From positions 1-64,000 of the forward strand of contig JAFTYI010000027.1 of assembly GCA_017464815.1 (NCBI GenBank): a DNA stretch of 64,000 nucleotides, given 5' to 3'. The position numbers and the translations under genes were made by a program. Numbering within the stretch: position 1 is the first letter of the stretch; each line of letters starts with the position of its first letter. The stretch is from Bacteroidaceae bacterium (GTDB lineage: Bacteria > Bacteroidota > Bacteroidia > Bacteroidales > Bacteroidaceae). Shown here in pieces: positions 34,973 through 45,000 of this stretch. The notes beneath the pieces are model-generated. The model made no database searches and had not been told where the DNA came from. It saw only the letters and a program-made list of their open reading frames with translations.

Positions 34973-35833
34973 TTAGAACTTTATTTTATACCCCATTCCC
35001 AGCATGTGACCATTGGGTTCGTCATCGTCGTCCTCGGTCTGGAAGCGGTAATAAAGGGTGAACTTATGCTTCTTGTTGATGGTGTAGTCGGCTCCCACGG
35101 TGTATTTCCATTTGTTGGCCGTGTAGTTGAGTCCACACCCGTAGTCAACGGCTGCAAAGGGGTTGAGGGGAATGCCCTTGACATTATACTCGACAGTAAA
35201 CTTCGAACGGAGGACGAAGCGGTCCTTCGCGTCGACGGACTTCAAGTCGTTTTTCACCTTGTAGTGGCTTCCCTCGACGTCGTCGTCCTCATCATAGCGA
35301 TACTCCAACTGATTGATTGAATCCTCGCTGCAATAGTGGTTGTACTGCACTGTTTCCTTCAGTTGGAACGACCAACGCTTTGAGGGGGAATACTCGGCAG
35401 AGAGGCCCAACGAAGTGCGGTGGCGATTGCGCCAATAGCGTTCGTTGACGTTGTATTCGTCGATGCTGATTGTCCCCAGATTCGGATCATTCCAATCAAC
35501 CGCTTCCACCGTTCCTTTGTACTTCGTCTCCTCCATCTTCTGATTCCACATATACTCGTAGCCGGCGCTCACTTTCATGTCGAACTTCTTCGTATTGAAG
35601 AACTTGTAGGAGAGCTCGCCTCCGAGGACGTAGCGCTCGATGCGCTGCGAATTATCCTGCGTGCGCAAGTTGCCTTCAACGCTCAATTCCAACTCGGGCA
35701 GCAGTTCCTTCTCTGCACCCAGTGAGATGTCGAGACCAAAGTCGTCGTCCACATCAAAACTTTGTGCCACAGCCACCGCAGAGGTACACACGACGGCCAG
35801 TGCCAACATGGTTATTTTCTTTATCATACGCAT
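34973..35833 (-). CDS. DUF2490-like outer-membrane beta-barrel
   Basis: A 286-aa protein with signal peptide (ALAVVCTSAVAVAQ), alternating amphipathic strands with aromatic girdles (ERYVLGGELSYKFFNT, MKVSAGYEYMWNQK, FTLYYRFQTE) and a final strand MLGMGYKIKF that fits BAM recognition. It is likely a 10-14 strand barrel. In this operon it may secrete or anchor the product of the VTC/DUF4956 pair. The stop is nine bases before the next start. Confidence 0.78.
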   Translation of the reverse strand: MRMIKKITMLALAVVCTSAVAVAQSFDVDDDFGLDISLGAEKELLPELELSVEGNLRTQDNSQRIERYVLGGELSYKFFNTKKFDMKVSAGYEYMWNQKMEETKYKGTVEAVDWNDPNLGTISIDEYNVNERYWRNRHRTSLGLSAEYSPSKRWSFQLKETVQYNHYCSEDSINQLEYRYDEDDDVEGSHYKVKNDLKSVDAKDRFVLRSKFTVEYNVKGIPLNPFAAVDYGCGLNYTANKWKYTVGADYTINKKHKFTLYYRFQTEDDDDEPNGHMLGMGYKIKF

Positions 35834-35841
35834 TCCTTATA

Positions 35842-36498
35842 TTATCTACCCGGTTTCGGGAAGTTGAACAAGCCGTTGACAGAGTTCCCTCGGTCGCCCT
35901 CGTAGAAGACCTTCACCATGGCGATGTCCTTCAAAAAGTCCACAGCTCCCACCTCGAAGCGGATGATGGGGAATCCCAAGCGCTTCTCCAAGTCGGCCTT
36001 CATTTCGTCGTAATGGTCGGGCGTAATCAGCTCTATGCGGTCATACTTGACCAATTTCTCTGACACATGCTTGATCCAGGGGATGTCCTCAAACAACCAG
36101 ATGAAGCAGATGAAGAGACAGTTAGTGAGAATCAGCTCGGCATAGGTCAGCGTGACGGCCAAGGCATTGATGACCGACACGGCAATGAGGATGAACAGGT
36201 AGGTCATCTCACGCACGGGCATCTGCTCCGTCCGGTAACGGATAATGCCGAAGATGGCAAAAAGTCCCAAGGCGAAGCCGACCTTAATCTTCACACTTCC
36301 CAGCAGGAATATCATGAAGAAGATGCTCAAGCTGATGAGGGCAAAGGTGAAGTAATAGTCGCGACGCTGGCTCTTGGGATAATAGAGCTTGTGAATGATG
36401 AATCCACAGAAAATCAAGTTGATAGCAAGGTGCAGCAACAACTGTCCCATGCTGGCGGCATCAACCATCGGAGTGTCAAAGAGTTCAAGTTCTTCCAT
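35842..36498 (-). CDS. DUF4956 membrane protein
   Basis: A 218-aa inner-membrane protein with four hydrophobic spans in the first 130 residues (LLLHLAINLIFCGFIIHKL, YFTFALISLSIFFMIFLLG, VGFALGLFAIFGIIRYRTE, YLFILIAVSVINALAV) and a cytosolic C-terminal domain. IIRYRTEQMPVREMTYLF is the family signature. DUF4956 proteins are almost always next to VTC-type polyphosphate polymerases, as here, and probably form the membrane channel or anchor for them. Confidence 0.88.
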   Translation of the reverse strand: MEELELFDTPMVDAASMGQLLLHLAINLIFCGFIIHKLYYPKSQRRDYYFTFALISLSIFFMIFLLGSVKIKVGFALGLFAIFGIIRYRTEQMPVREMTYLFILIAVSVINALAVTLTYAELILTNCLFICFIWLFEDIPWIKHVSEKLVKYDRIELITPDHYDEMKADLEKRLGFPIIRFEVGAVDFLKDIAMVKVFYEGDRGNSVNGLFNFPKPGR

Positions 36499-36533
36499 AG
36501 GAATTATTTAATTATGAATTATTAATTATCTGT

Positions 36534-37298
36534 TTATGAGTTTTTGAATGGTACATCGTAATCGACGCGACACATTTTGTTAATCATCCGCAGGCGGGGC
36601 TTGAAGCGGTTTTGTTTCAATCCGCCATCGGTCAGGGCCATACCCATGCAATATTTGCTGAATCCCGAGGGCTGTATGCGCAACTGGCGAAGCAGCTCCA
36701 GGATGGGCGAAAAGGTCTGTCCGTCGCGCTTCAGTTCGATGATGACAAGGCCTTCCAGGCAACACACCTGATTGGTGGTGAAGTTGTGGAAGCGCAGATT
36801 GGTGTCAATCGTCAGCCGCTCGGTCATGTTGCGGTTGACCAAGGTGATACGCGTAAATCGGTTCTCAATGCGGTTCATCAGCCGGTCAGGAGCATAATGC
36901 AGGTGCGAAGCGATGAAGTCGGTGTGTCCGTCCTTCTCGCCCACGGCACACTCCACCCGCTTCTTGGCGGTGCGTCCCTTGTTGTTCTTGTTCTTCACCT
37001 CCAGGAAAGAGACTCCCGAATGCTCGTAGGCACGGATGCGGATCTTCTGCCGCGTCTTTCGCCCACGCAGATGCTCCAGATACATGTCGTACCGGTCGGT
37101 GTCGTAATAAAGTGTGTAGTAGGGCATGTTGCGCCGTCCGTCAATCTCCTGCACCCAATATTGCTCACGCGCCATCTCCAACAGGCGGACGAGCTTGGGC
37201 AACGTTGTCACATACTTCGTGTCAATGCGATTCATCAGACGCACTGCCTTCATCTGTTCCAACGAAACGGGTGTATAAGACTGCAATATTTTTTCCAT
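36534..37298 (-). CDS. VTC-domain polyphosphate polymerase-like protein
   Basis: A 254-aa VTC tunnel-domain protein. Basic residues lining the tunnel are visible in order: RLMNRIDTKYVT, YYTLYYDTDR, KTRQKIRIRAYEHSG, FLEVKNKNNKGRTAKKRVE, ENRFTRITLVNRN, TERLTIDTNLRF and VIIELKRDG (catalytic-glutamate strand). Eukaryotic VTC makes polyphosphate from ATP; bacterial members with DUF4956 are uncharacterised but predicted to make polyphosphate or a related polymer. ATG 37298 is preferred over the TTG at 37307. It is first in the five-gene operon. Confidence 0.85.
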   Translation of the reverse strand: MEKILQSYTPVSLEQMKAVRLMNRIDTKYVTTLPKLVRLLEMAREQYWVQEIDGRRNMPYYTLYYDTDRYDMYLEHLRGRKTRQKIRIRAYEHSGVSFLEVKNKNNKGRTAKKRVECAVGEKDGHTDFIASHLHYAPDRLMNRIENRFTRITLVNRNMTERLTIDTNLRFHNFTTNQVCCLEGLVIIELKRDGQTFSPILELLRQLRIQPSGFSKYCMGMALTDGGLKQNRFKPRLRMINKMCRVDYDVPFKNS

Positions 37299-37429
37299 GG
37301 TAGGCAAAAAAGTTTTTTCAGGTTACAAAGAAAAAGAAAAAAGATTAAATAGAAAAATTTATTCCGTAAATATTACGTCTTTCTCTACTAAATAGACAAA
37401 TATTCAAAGAAATGAGACATTTCCCTACC

Positions 37430-39259
37430 CTATCCCCACACTTTCATCTGGCAATGGCGGCAATCAAACTCCAAACGGAAACGGCGACCGTCGGCGGAAA
37501 CAATATAATAAGGTTCGCGGAAAGGCGACGTCTTCCGATGGTGCAGGGGGCACCACCCCATGCTGTAACGGAGGCAGTGGCGACAGGTCATCACCACCTG
37601 TTCGCCCTCGGGCTTGCGGGCTTCAAAGGCCGGTTGGATGTCCGTCACCCCATGGGCGCGGTAAAAGGCTTCGGCTTCGCGATTCATCACATTACCCATA
37701 TAAGTCAAGCGGTGTGTGGGGAAAGGATGATTCTCCTTCCCTACCCTTACGGGCAGACGGCGGTGATTGATGCGGCGGGCACTGAGGAGCAACTCCACCA
37801 CCCGACGGCGCCACTCGGCCACCACCGATGAGGGGATAAACCAATTGTCCGTCCATTCAATCTTCAAATCAACCAATTCAAACGGGGTATTTCCTAATTT
37901 GCCAAGTTGCGTGCGCAGGTTTTCGGTTTGCGATGTGCGGGCCGTCTCCTTTTTATACTCTACAGCCATGCTCACGGCAATATCGTCCTCATCCGTCAGC
38001 GTCAGCGAGAAGCCGAAGGGAGTTTCGCCCAACAGCGCCTCCACACGGATGCGGCGCTCGGCCGACTTGCGCGAAAGCTGTTGTTCAAACTTCTGGTCGA
38101 AATTGCGGAAAATCTTCGTGCGGGGCATCAGTCGCGGCGGCATCTCCTGCGGAAAGAGGCGGTTGCCATCCACCCGATTGACGCGGAAACCCTGCAGACG
38201 CCCCACGTTGTCGATGTAACAAAGGCCATCGCCATTGTTGAAGGGCTTGATGCCCGCCACGGTGAAACTGTTTCCTCGCACCTCCTTCACGGTGCCCATT
38301 GCCTCGCCCAACGACTTGGGGGTGTCGAACGAAAAGATGTCCGGCGTGCGTCCCTCCAAGAAGTAGTGGGTAAATCCGCGATTGAAACTCTTGTCCGGCT
38401 GAGGAGTGAACTCCAAAGCCACCCGTCCCGACGAAGCCCGGCGATACTCCTTCCGACGCTTGATAACCGCATCGAGTTGCCTGCGATAATAGGCCACCAC
38501 ATTCTTCACATAGGTCACATCCTTCAGCCGCCCCTCAATCTTCAGCGACGAGGCTCCGGCGTCCAGCAACTGCTCCAGGCGGTCACTCTGATTCAGGTCT
38601 TTCAGCGAAAGCAGGTGTTTGTCGCGCGCTATCACCCGCCCTTCGGCATCCTCCATCGTGAAGGCCAGCCGACAGAACTGGGCACACTCACCACGATTGG
38701 CACTGCGCCCATAGCAGGCTTCGGAGACATAGCACTGTCCGCTATAGCTCACGCAAAGGGCACCGTGGACAAACACTTCCAGCGGTGTCTGCGGCACAGC
38801 TTGATGAATCTTAGAAATTTCTTCGAGCGACAATTCGCGGGCAAGCACCACCTGGGTGAATCCCGCCTCGGAGAGGAACTGTACCTTCTCCACCGAACGG
38901 TTGTCCATCTGCGTACTGGCATGCAGGGCGATGGGCGGCAAGTTCATGCGGGCGATGGCCATGTCCTGCACGATGAGGGCATCCACCCCTGCGTCGTAGA
39001 GTTGCCATATCATCCGCTCCGTCTCGTCCAGTTCATCATTGCGCAAGATGGTGTTCACCGTCACATAGACACGTGCGCCAAACAGGTGGGCATAGTCGGC
39101 CAGTGTCCGTATATCATTCACCGAGTTTCCTGCCGACGCACGCGCACCGAATCGCGGCGCACCAATATAGACAGCATCAGCACCGTGGTCGATGGCCGCG
39201 ATGCCACACTCCAAGTTCTTGGCCGGAGCAAGCAGTTCGATAGGACGTTGGTGAAGCAT
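37430..39259 (-). CDS. U32-family peptidase-like protein (RlhA-like)
   Basis: A 609-aa protein with the U32 domain (IELLAPAKNLECGIAAIDHGADAVYIG, EVFVHGALCVSYSGQCYVSEACYGRSANRGECAQFCR, ASSLKIEGRLK) and a C-terminal DUF3656-type half with Cys motifs (MTCRHCLRY, FDCRHCQ). The closest studied relative by architecture is E. coli RlhA, needed for hydroxylation of 23S rRNA C2501; others mature or degrade proteins. The Cys set suggests an Fe-S cluster. Confidence 0.88.
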   Translation of the reverse strand: MLHQRPIELLAPAKNLECGIAAIDHGADAVYIGAPRFGARASAGNSVNDIRTLADYAHLFGARVYVTVNTILRNDELDETERMIWQLYDAGVDALIVQDMAIARMNLPPIALHASTQMDNRSVEKVQFLSEAGFTQVVLARELSLEEISKIHQAVPQTPLEVFVHGALCVSYSGQCYVSEACYGRSANRGECAQFCRLAFTMEDAEGRVIARDKHLLSLKDLNQSDRLEQLLDAGASSLKIEGRLKDVTYVKNVVAYYRRQLDAVIKRRKEYRRASSGRVALEFTPQPDKSFNRGFTHYFLEGRTPDIFSFDTPKSLGEAMGTVKEVRGNSFTVAGIKPFNNGDGLCYIDNVGRLQGFRVNRVDGNRLFPQEMPPRLMPRTKIFRNFDQKFEQQLSRKSAERRIRVEALLGETPFGFSLTLTDEDDIAVSMAVEYKKETARTSQTENLRTQLGKLGNTPFELVDLKIEWTDNWFIPSSVVAEWRRRVVELLLSARRINHRRLPVRVGKENHPFPTHRLTYMGNVMNREAEAFYRAHGVTDIQPAFEARKPEGEQVVMTCRHCLRYSMGWCPLHHRKTSPFREPYYIVSADGRRFRLEFDCRHCQMKVWG

Positions 39260-39267
39260 ATCTTTTC

Positions 39268-39443
39268 AATAAGGAGTTAAAGGAGTTAGAGGGGTTAGAG
39301 GAGTTAGAGGAGCTACCAGCCCTGCAGGCTTAGGAGTTAAAGCCAATAGTCCGTACTTTGAAACTGCACATTTGGCTTAGCAGGCCAAAGCCTGCGATAA
39401 CTCCTTTAACTCCTAACGAAGTGATAACTCCTTTAACTCCTTA
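39268..39443. repeat. Inverted 9-bp GGAGTTAAA repeat tracts
   Basis: From 39268 about five units of GGAGTTA(A/G)A run in series; at 39399-39443 the complement (TAACTCCTTTAACTCC) runs twice. The two tracts could pair into a long stem. The same unit repeats seven times before the kinase gene at 50572. Confidence 0.8.
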
Positions 39444-39453
39444 TTAAATCCCA

Positions 39454-40371
39454 TTATTTAATCTCATTAATATCAAACGGAGTCTCCTGATACACATAGT
39501 AGTTCAACCAATTCTGGAAGAACAGATTGGCATGGGCACGCCAGCGCACCAAGGGACCCTTCGCGGGGTCATTGTCGCGGTAGTAGTTCACAGGCATTTC
39601 GATGGGCAGCCCCTTATCGAGGTCGCGACGGTACTCCGTGTCGAGCGTCAGAGGCGAATACTCCGAATGGCCGGTGACGAAGATTTCCCTTCCGCCACGT
39701 GCCATCACCATGTACACGCCCGACTCGTCCGACTCCGAAATCAAGTCCAACTCCTTCACCTTCAGGATATCCTCGCGATGCACCTCGGTGTGGCGGCTAT
39801 GCGGCACGTAGAACACATCGTCGAACCCACGGAAGATGGGCAACAGAGGATTGTTCGTGTGGTGGGCAAAGATGCCGAACATCTTCTTGTCCAGCTTATA
39901 CTTGGGCACACCGTAGTGGTAGTAAAGCCCCGCCTGCGCCGCCCAACATATATATAAGGTGGAGGTCACATGCGTGCGTGCCCAGCGGAAGATGTCCGAG
40001 ATTTCGTCCCAATAGGCCACCTCCTCAAAGTCCATGTGCTCCACGGGCGCACCAGTGATAATCATGCCGTCGAACTTCTCGTCGCGCATCAGTTCAAAGT
40101 CGCGATAAAACGCCTTCATGTGCTCCACGGGCGTATTCTTCGACGTGTGGCTCTTCACCTTCATGAACGAGATTTCCAGCTGCAACGGTGTGTTCGACAG
40201 CAGGCGGATGAGGTCCGTCTCCGTCGTAATCTTCAGCGGCATCAGGTTCAGCACCACGATGCGCAACGGACGGATGTCCTGCTGCGTGGCACGCGAGTTG
40301 TCAATCACAAAGATATTTTCCTGCTTCAGCAGTTCAATCGCTGGCAGTTTATCAGGCAAATTCAGTGGCAT
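39454..40371 (-). CDS. metA: Homoserine O-acyltransferase (MetA), probably acetyl-CoA type
   Basis: A 305-aa MetA that acylates L-homoserine in methionine synthesis. The nucleophile is Cys142 (YICWAAQAG), with HSRHTEV and GHSEYSP downstream carrying the catalytic His/Glu area. Residue 111, just after GAPV, is Glu; in studied MetA enzymes Glu here favours acetyl-CoA and Gly favours succinyl-CoA, so the product is predicted to be O-acetylhomoserine. ATG 40371 follows AGGAG by a good distance. A minus-strand -7 element TAagTTTG lies at 40449-40442. A small hairpin GTGGG/CCCAC (40396-40416) sits in the leader; I see no SAM riboswitch. Confidence 0.92.
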   Translation of the reverse strand: MPLNLPDKLPAIELLKQENIFVIDNSRATQQDIRPLRIVVLNLMPLKITTETDLIRLLSNTPLQLEISFMKVKSHTSKNTPVEHMKAFYRDFELMRDEKFDGMIITGAPVEHMDFEEVAYWDEISDIFRWARTHVTSTLYICWAAQAGLYYHYGVPKYKLDKKMFGIFAHHTNNPLLPIFRGFDDVFYVPHSRHTEVHREDILKVKELDLISESDESGVYMVMARGGREIFVTGHSEYSPLTLDTEYRRDLDKGLPIEMPVNYYRDNDPAKGPLVRWRAHANLFFQNWLNYYVYQETPFDINEIK

Positions 40372-40596
40372 GTGTTTTCTCCTTTTTAGTAAACCGTGGG
40401 AATTTATAGAACCCACCTTTATTCAGTTGGCGAAGGTAGTACAAACTTAGCGGAATACAAAATAAAAACGGAATTATTTTAGGGAAACACACCTTTTCGA
40501 GCAACTAACAACATTACCTGTCGGTGTGATTTGAGATGATTCGCACAACAAACGGTATTTTTTTGAGGTCATTTCGACAAAAAAAGGCTTTTTTAC

Positions 40597-40627
40597 TTTG
40601 TTTGTTAAATGGTAATTTATAATTTTG
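40597..40627 (+). promoter_or_regulatory. Promoter of first AAA_14 gene
   Basis: TTTG (40597-40600) and TAatTTTG (40620-40627) are 19 bases apart, 50 bases before the ATG. Confidence 0.75.
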
Positions 40628-40678
40628 TCCCGTTTTGTAAGATCTCACTTAACAAACCACCCAAAATAACAAACCAAT

Positions 40679-41959
40679 ATGGCCATATCAAGAAATGTAC
40701 TACGACAAGTCATGCTCGACAATCAGAAAGACATTGAGCAATATGAAATCTTCTATAGGGATTTTGATTTGGATTCTTTCCCCCTACAGGTCTTTGTCGG
40801 TGTACGCCGATCGGGTAAATCATATCTCCTTTTCCAAAAAATCCACAAAATGCTCAATGAAGGACATGATTGGTCGGATATGCTATACATTGATTTTGAA
40901 GATACACGCCTTGATGGTTTCACGGCAGAAGACTTCAATCTTATTCTTGAATGCCACCAAGAGATATACGGCAAACGGCCCATGTTGTTCCTTGACGAAA
41001 TACAGAATATAGAGGGTTGGCAGAAGTTTGCCCGCAACCTTGCTGATAAAAAGTACAGTGTATTCATCACAGGCAGCAATGCTAAAATGCTTTCCCGCGA
41101 AATCATGTCAGATTTGGGAGGAAGGTATCTTCCTGTCGAGGTTTATCCTCTGAGTTTCAAGGAATACCTCTCCTATACCCAAGTGCCATTCGATGAATTG
41201 TCGTTAACAGCCACGGAATCAAAGGCTCTGTTTATGAACGCTTATCAGAAGTATATGCTTTGGGGTGGATTACCAGAATCAGTCAATCTGTCTGTCAGAA
41301 GGGCTTACCTGTCAAGTGTGTATCAGAAGATATATCTTGGCGACATTGTACAACGTAACGGAATATCCAATCCCAAATTGCTCCAATTGCTGATAAAAAA
41401 GATGGCAGAGAGCGTAATGCAACCCATTTCTTACACCCGTCTGTCAAAAATACTGTCCAGCGTTGCCGGGCGAATCAGCGTCCCCACCGTATCAAACTAT
41501 GTAGGACATGCCGAGGACGCCTGGCTGGTGTTGCGTTTGAGAAATATCGCATCCGCCTTTACTGAAAAAGAGAGTGTCTGCAAATACTATTTCATCGACA
41601 ACGGTCTATTGACCCTTCAATTGCTGAATGCCGATACTATCCTTTTGGAAAATATTGTTGCACTGTCACTGTTCCGTAAATACGGACACGATTTGGACAA
41701 TGAACGCGTATATTTCTATAATGCCAATGTTGAGATTGACTTCTATGTGCCGGAAGAGGAACTTGCCATACAGGCTACCTATTCCATTACTGACGAACAA
41801 ACTAAAATTCGTGAAGTCGGTGCACTTACAAAATTACCCAATGTCTATCCGTGTCGTCGGCGCATGATAATTACTTATGACGAAGAAGGCATTATAACAG
41901 ATGCACATGGAAGTATTGAAATCATTCCATGTTGGAAGTGGTTGTTGAGCTGCATATAA
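40679..41959 (+). CDS. AAA_14/DUF4143 ATP-binding protein
   Basis: A 426-aa ATPase of the large Bacteroidales AAA_14 + DUF4143 family. Walker A GVRRSGKSYLL is at about 41-51, followed by Walker B-like LFLDEIQNIEGW, sensor FITGSNAKMLSRE, PLSFKEYL, and a C-terminal DUF4143 half with a nuclease-like VYFYNANVEIDFYVPEE segment. The function is unknown; copies are often mobile or defence-associated. A paralogue lies at 48501. The two share the domain order but are diverged and in opposite orientation. Confidence 0.88.
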   Translation: MAISRNVLRQVMLDNQKDIEQYEIFYRDFDLDSFPLQVFVGVRRSGKSYLLFQKIHKMLNEGHDWSDMLYIDFEDTRLDGFTAEDFNLILECHQEIYGKRPMLFLDEIQNIEGWQKFARNLADKKYSVFITGSNAKMLSREIMSDLGGRYLPVEVYPLSFKEYLSYTQVPFDELSLTATESKALFMNAYQKYMLWGGLPESVNLSVRRAYLSSVYQKIYLGDIVQRNGISNPKLLQLLIKKMAESVMQPISYTRLSKILSSVAGRISVPTVSNYVGHAEDAWLVLRLRNIASAFTEKESVCKYYFIDNGLLTLQLLNADTILLENIVALSLFRKYGHDLDNERVYFYNANVEIDFYVPEEELAIQATYSITDEQTKIREVGALTKLPNVYPCRRRMIITYDEEGIITDAHGSIEIIPCWKWLLSCI

Positions 41960-42007
41960 CCAAATCCGTAGTCAAAAAAAACAACCATTTCGAATATCAA
42001 AGGAAAA

Positions 42008-42044
42008 CGGGCAACCTTTGCACTTAGGATGCATCGGTTGCCCG
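42008..42044. terminator. Convergent terminator
   Basis: A 9-bp stem CGGGCAACC (42008-42016) / GGTTGCCCG (42036-42044) lies between the ends of convergent genes. Confidence 0.7.
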
Positions 42045-42079
42045 CCGTCTCATGCTTATGAAGACTTATTTATATCCAT

Positions 42080-45000
42080 TTACTTTACGAGAACCTTTCT
42101 TCCCTGTATCAGATAGATGCCCTTCTGCAAACCTTCAAGCGAGGTGGCAGCCTGCTTCACCTGTCGGCCGGTGAGGTCGTAAATGTCGGCTGGCCATTGA
42201 GTCATGTCTGCCTCGACATCTTCAATGCCATCGGCCTTGCACACAACCCGGCAAGTCGCGGTCACTCCACTGCCATCGTTGGCTGTGGCTGTAATGATGG
42301 CTACTCCACCCTTCACAGCTGTCACCATTCCATTGGCATCCACCGTTATGGAACTTTCGTTCGATGACGACCAAGTGACACTGCGGTTCTCTGCATTGTA
42401 GGGCACTGCATAAGCTGTCAGTTCCAATGTGTTACCCACTTCAAGAATAGCAGACTTTTCATTGAGAATAATGGATGTCACCAGAATCGGTTTCAACGTG
42501 TAATCGGTTCCCAAGTAGTAGAGTTCAAAGTTGTCGAAGATGGTCCAATCCTGATGAGATGCAACCTCTTTCTTCACACCCAAGCGCAAGGTACCGTCGG
42601 TCACCTTCACCACCAATTCGTTGTGATACAGCCCTTCGCTGAAGAATGCCGATGCACCATCCATACCTTGCGGTACGTAGCCGATAGAGGTTGTCGTATA
42701 GTTTCCTTCCGGTGCTTCACCGCTCTTGGCATCAGCCACGATAGACTTCAGCGGAGTGGCAGCATCGTTACCATACAGGTAAGCATTCAACTCCGGCGTA
42801 CCGGCAGCATACTGCTCGGCTGCAACAGAGGCATCATTTCCATCACTGCCTATGCGGTAATATCCCTGTGCGCTCAATCTGTAATAGCCGTTAGGCAAGT
42901 TTGTCACTTCCTGATATACATCAAAGGGAGCTTCATTCCATTTTTCGGCATTCTTGTTTGAATCCCATCCACCGATAGCAGGTCCACCTTGCCAACCACC
43001 GATATTGGGGTCATTACGGCTGAAATCTGCCGCCTGGATGTAGAAGGTAGCATCCACGGGATTGCTTTCCGTAGCTCCAGTCAGTGCCGCTTCCATCTCT
43101 GCACGGGTTACCAACTGCCACTGTGCATTGGGTTGTGTGGCATCAGTAAGCGTACCGGTCAGGATGGTGGAAACGCCGTCGTATCCCCAGTAGTTAGCGC
43201 CGTCGAGAGACATGGCATAGACACCCTCGGCTGATTCTGTTATAATCCATTCGGCAGCCTCTGCATCCACGTAACCGTTGCTACCCAAATAGTGGTTGGT
43301 TTCACTATTAGCAATGTGTGTATCGATGAGGAACTTTCCATTCTCCGTATTGTAAAGAGTCACCTTTATACCATGCTTGCCCAACGAAGCACGTGTACCC
43401 CAATCGTTGGCTCCCACGAGGAATTTTCCGCTGGCCACGTTCTTCATGTAATAGTCACCCTCGGAGATGGACACTTTGGGTTGCTCCTTAGCTGTAACCT
43501 TTGCAATCACGTCAGCCAACTCCACACGCGTGCCAGCAGCAGTAGAGAACATAATGTTCTTCAACGTAATCTCATATTCTCCAATGAAATCTTCGGCAGC
43601 ACTCACAGTAAAATGGATAAAGTCTCCACTTTTACCCGAGAAACAAGCATTGGTCAACGATGCACTCAACAAGCGAAGTGAGCCGTCATCTTGCACAGCT
43701 GACGAAAATGTGTGGTCATCCACGCGTTCTTCATTGAATGTGAAGTTTGGCTTTCCCTTCTTTTGTTCAATGGTCAATCCTGCGGGTACGGTAATATCGA
43801 ATTGAAAAGCAACATAATTGTCTGCCACTTCACTTTCAAACTGAATGGCGAGTTCCTTGGTTTCACCTGCCACAATCTCAAAGTCGCTCAAGTAGAATTT
43901 ATCGTTGGTTACAACTTCTTTGGCCTTAACGGTCACAGCGCAAATGGCGCTCTTGTCGCCTGCCTTGGCGGTGATGGTAGCAGAACCTGCCTTTACGGCG
44001 GTAACGACTCCATTAGTCACGGTTGCCACAGAGGCATCAGAGGTTGTCCATGTCACCGTCTTGTCTGTTGCGTTGTCGGGAGCGACAGTTGCTACAAGAG
44101 TAACAGTTTCTCCTTCGGTCAGCTCGGCTGTAGTCTTGTCGAGAGTAATGCCTGTAACGGAAATTACCTTGGCGCTCACGGCGATGGTGCAAGTAGCACT
44201 CTTGTCGCCTGCCTTGGCGGTGATGGTAGCATTACCTGCCTTTACGGCGGTAACGACTCCATTAGTCACGGTTGCAACAGAGGCATCAGAGGTTGTCCAT
44301 GTCACCGTCTTGTCCGTTGCGTTGTCGGGAGCGACAGTGGCTACAAGGGTAACAGTTTCTCCTTCGGTCAGCACGGCTGTAGTCTTGTCAAGGGTGATGC
44401 CTGTAACGGAAATAACTTTGGCGTTCACGGCGATGGTGCAAGTAGCACTCTTGTCGCCTGCCTTGGCGGTGATGGTAGCATTACCTGCCTTTACGGCGGT
44501 AACCACTCCATTAGTCACGGTTGCCACAGAGGCATCAGAGGTTGTCCATGTCACCGTCTTGTCCGTTGCGTTGTCAGGAGCAACGGTGGCTACAAGGGTC
44601 ACACTTTCTCCTTCGGTCAGTTCGGCAGTTGATTTGTCCAAAGTGATACCGGTGACGGCTACAGTCGGGTCTTCTGCAGCTGGTCCTGTAACCTTTGTTG
44701 TTACGTCAGCCAACTCCGTGCGTGAGCCATCGGCGGTGGAGAACATAATGTTCTTGAACGCCAGTTCGTGATTGCCGGTGAAATCTTCTGCAGCAGTTAC
44801 CGAAAAGAGGATGAAGTCACCCGTTTTCTCCCAAAAACTAGCATTAGTCAACGAAGCACTCAACACACGCAGAGCACCATCGGCTTGGGTAGCCGACGAG
44901 AAAGTATGATCGTCCATGCGGTCAGCATTGAAGGTGAAGTTGGGCTTCCCCTTCTTCTGTACGATGGTCAACCCTTCGGGCACATAGAGGTCAAACTGGA

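Noticed and set aside
40372..40441. SAM riboswitch upstream of metA
   Set aside because: The leader is too short and only a 5-bp hairpin is visible; no SAM-I core motif.
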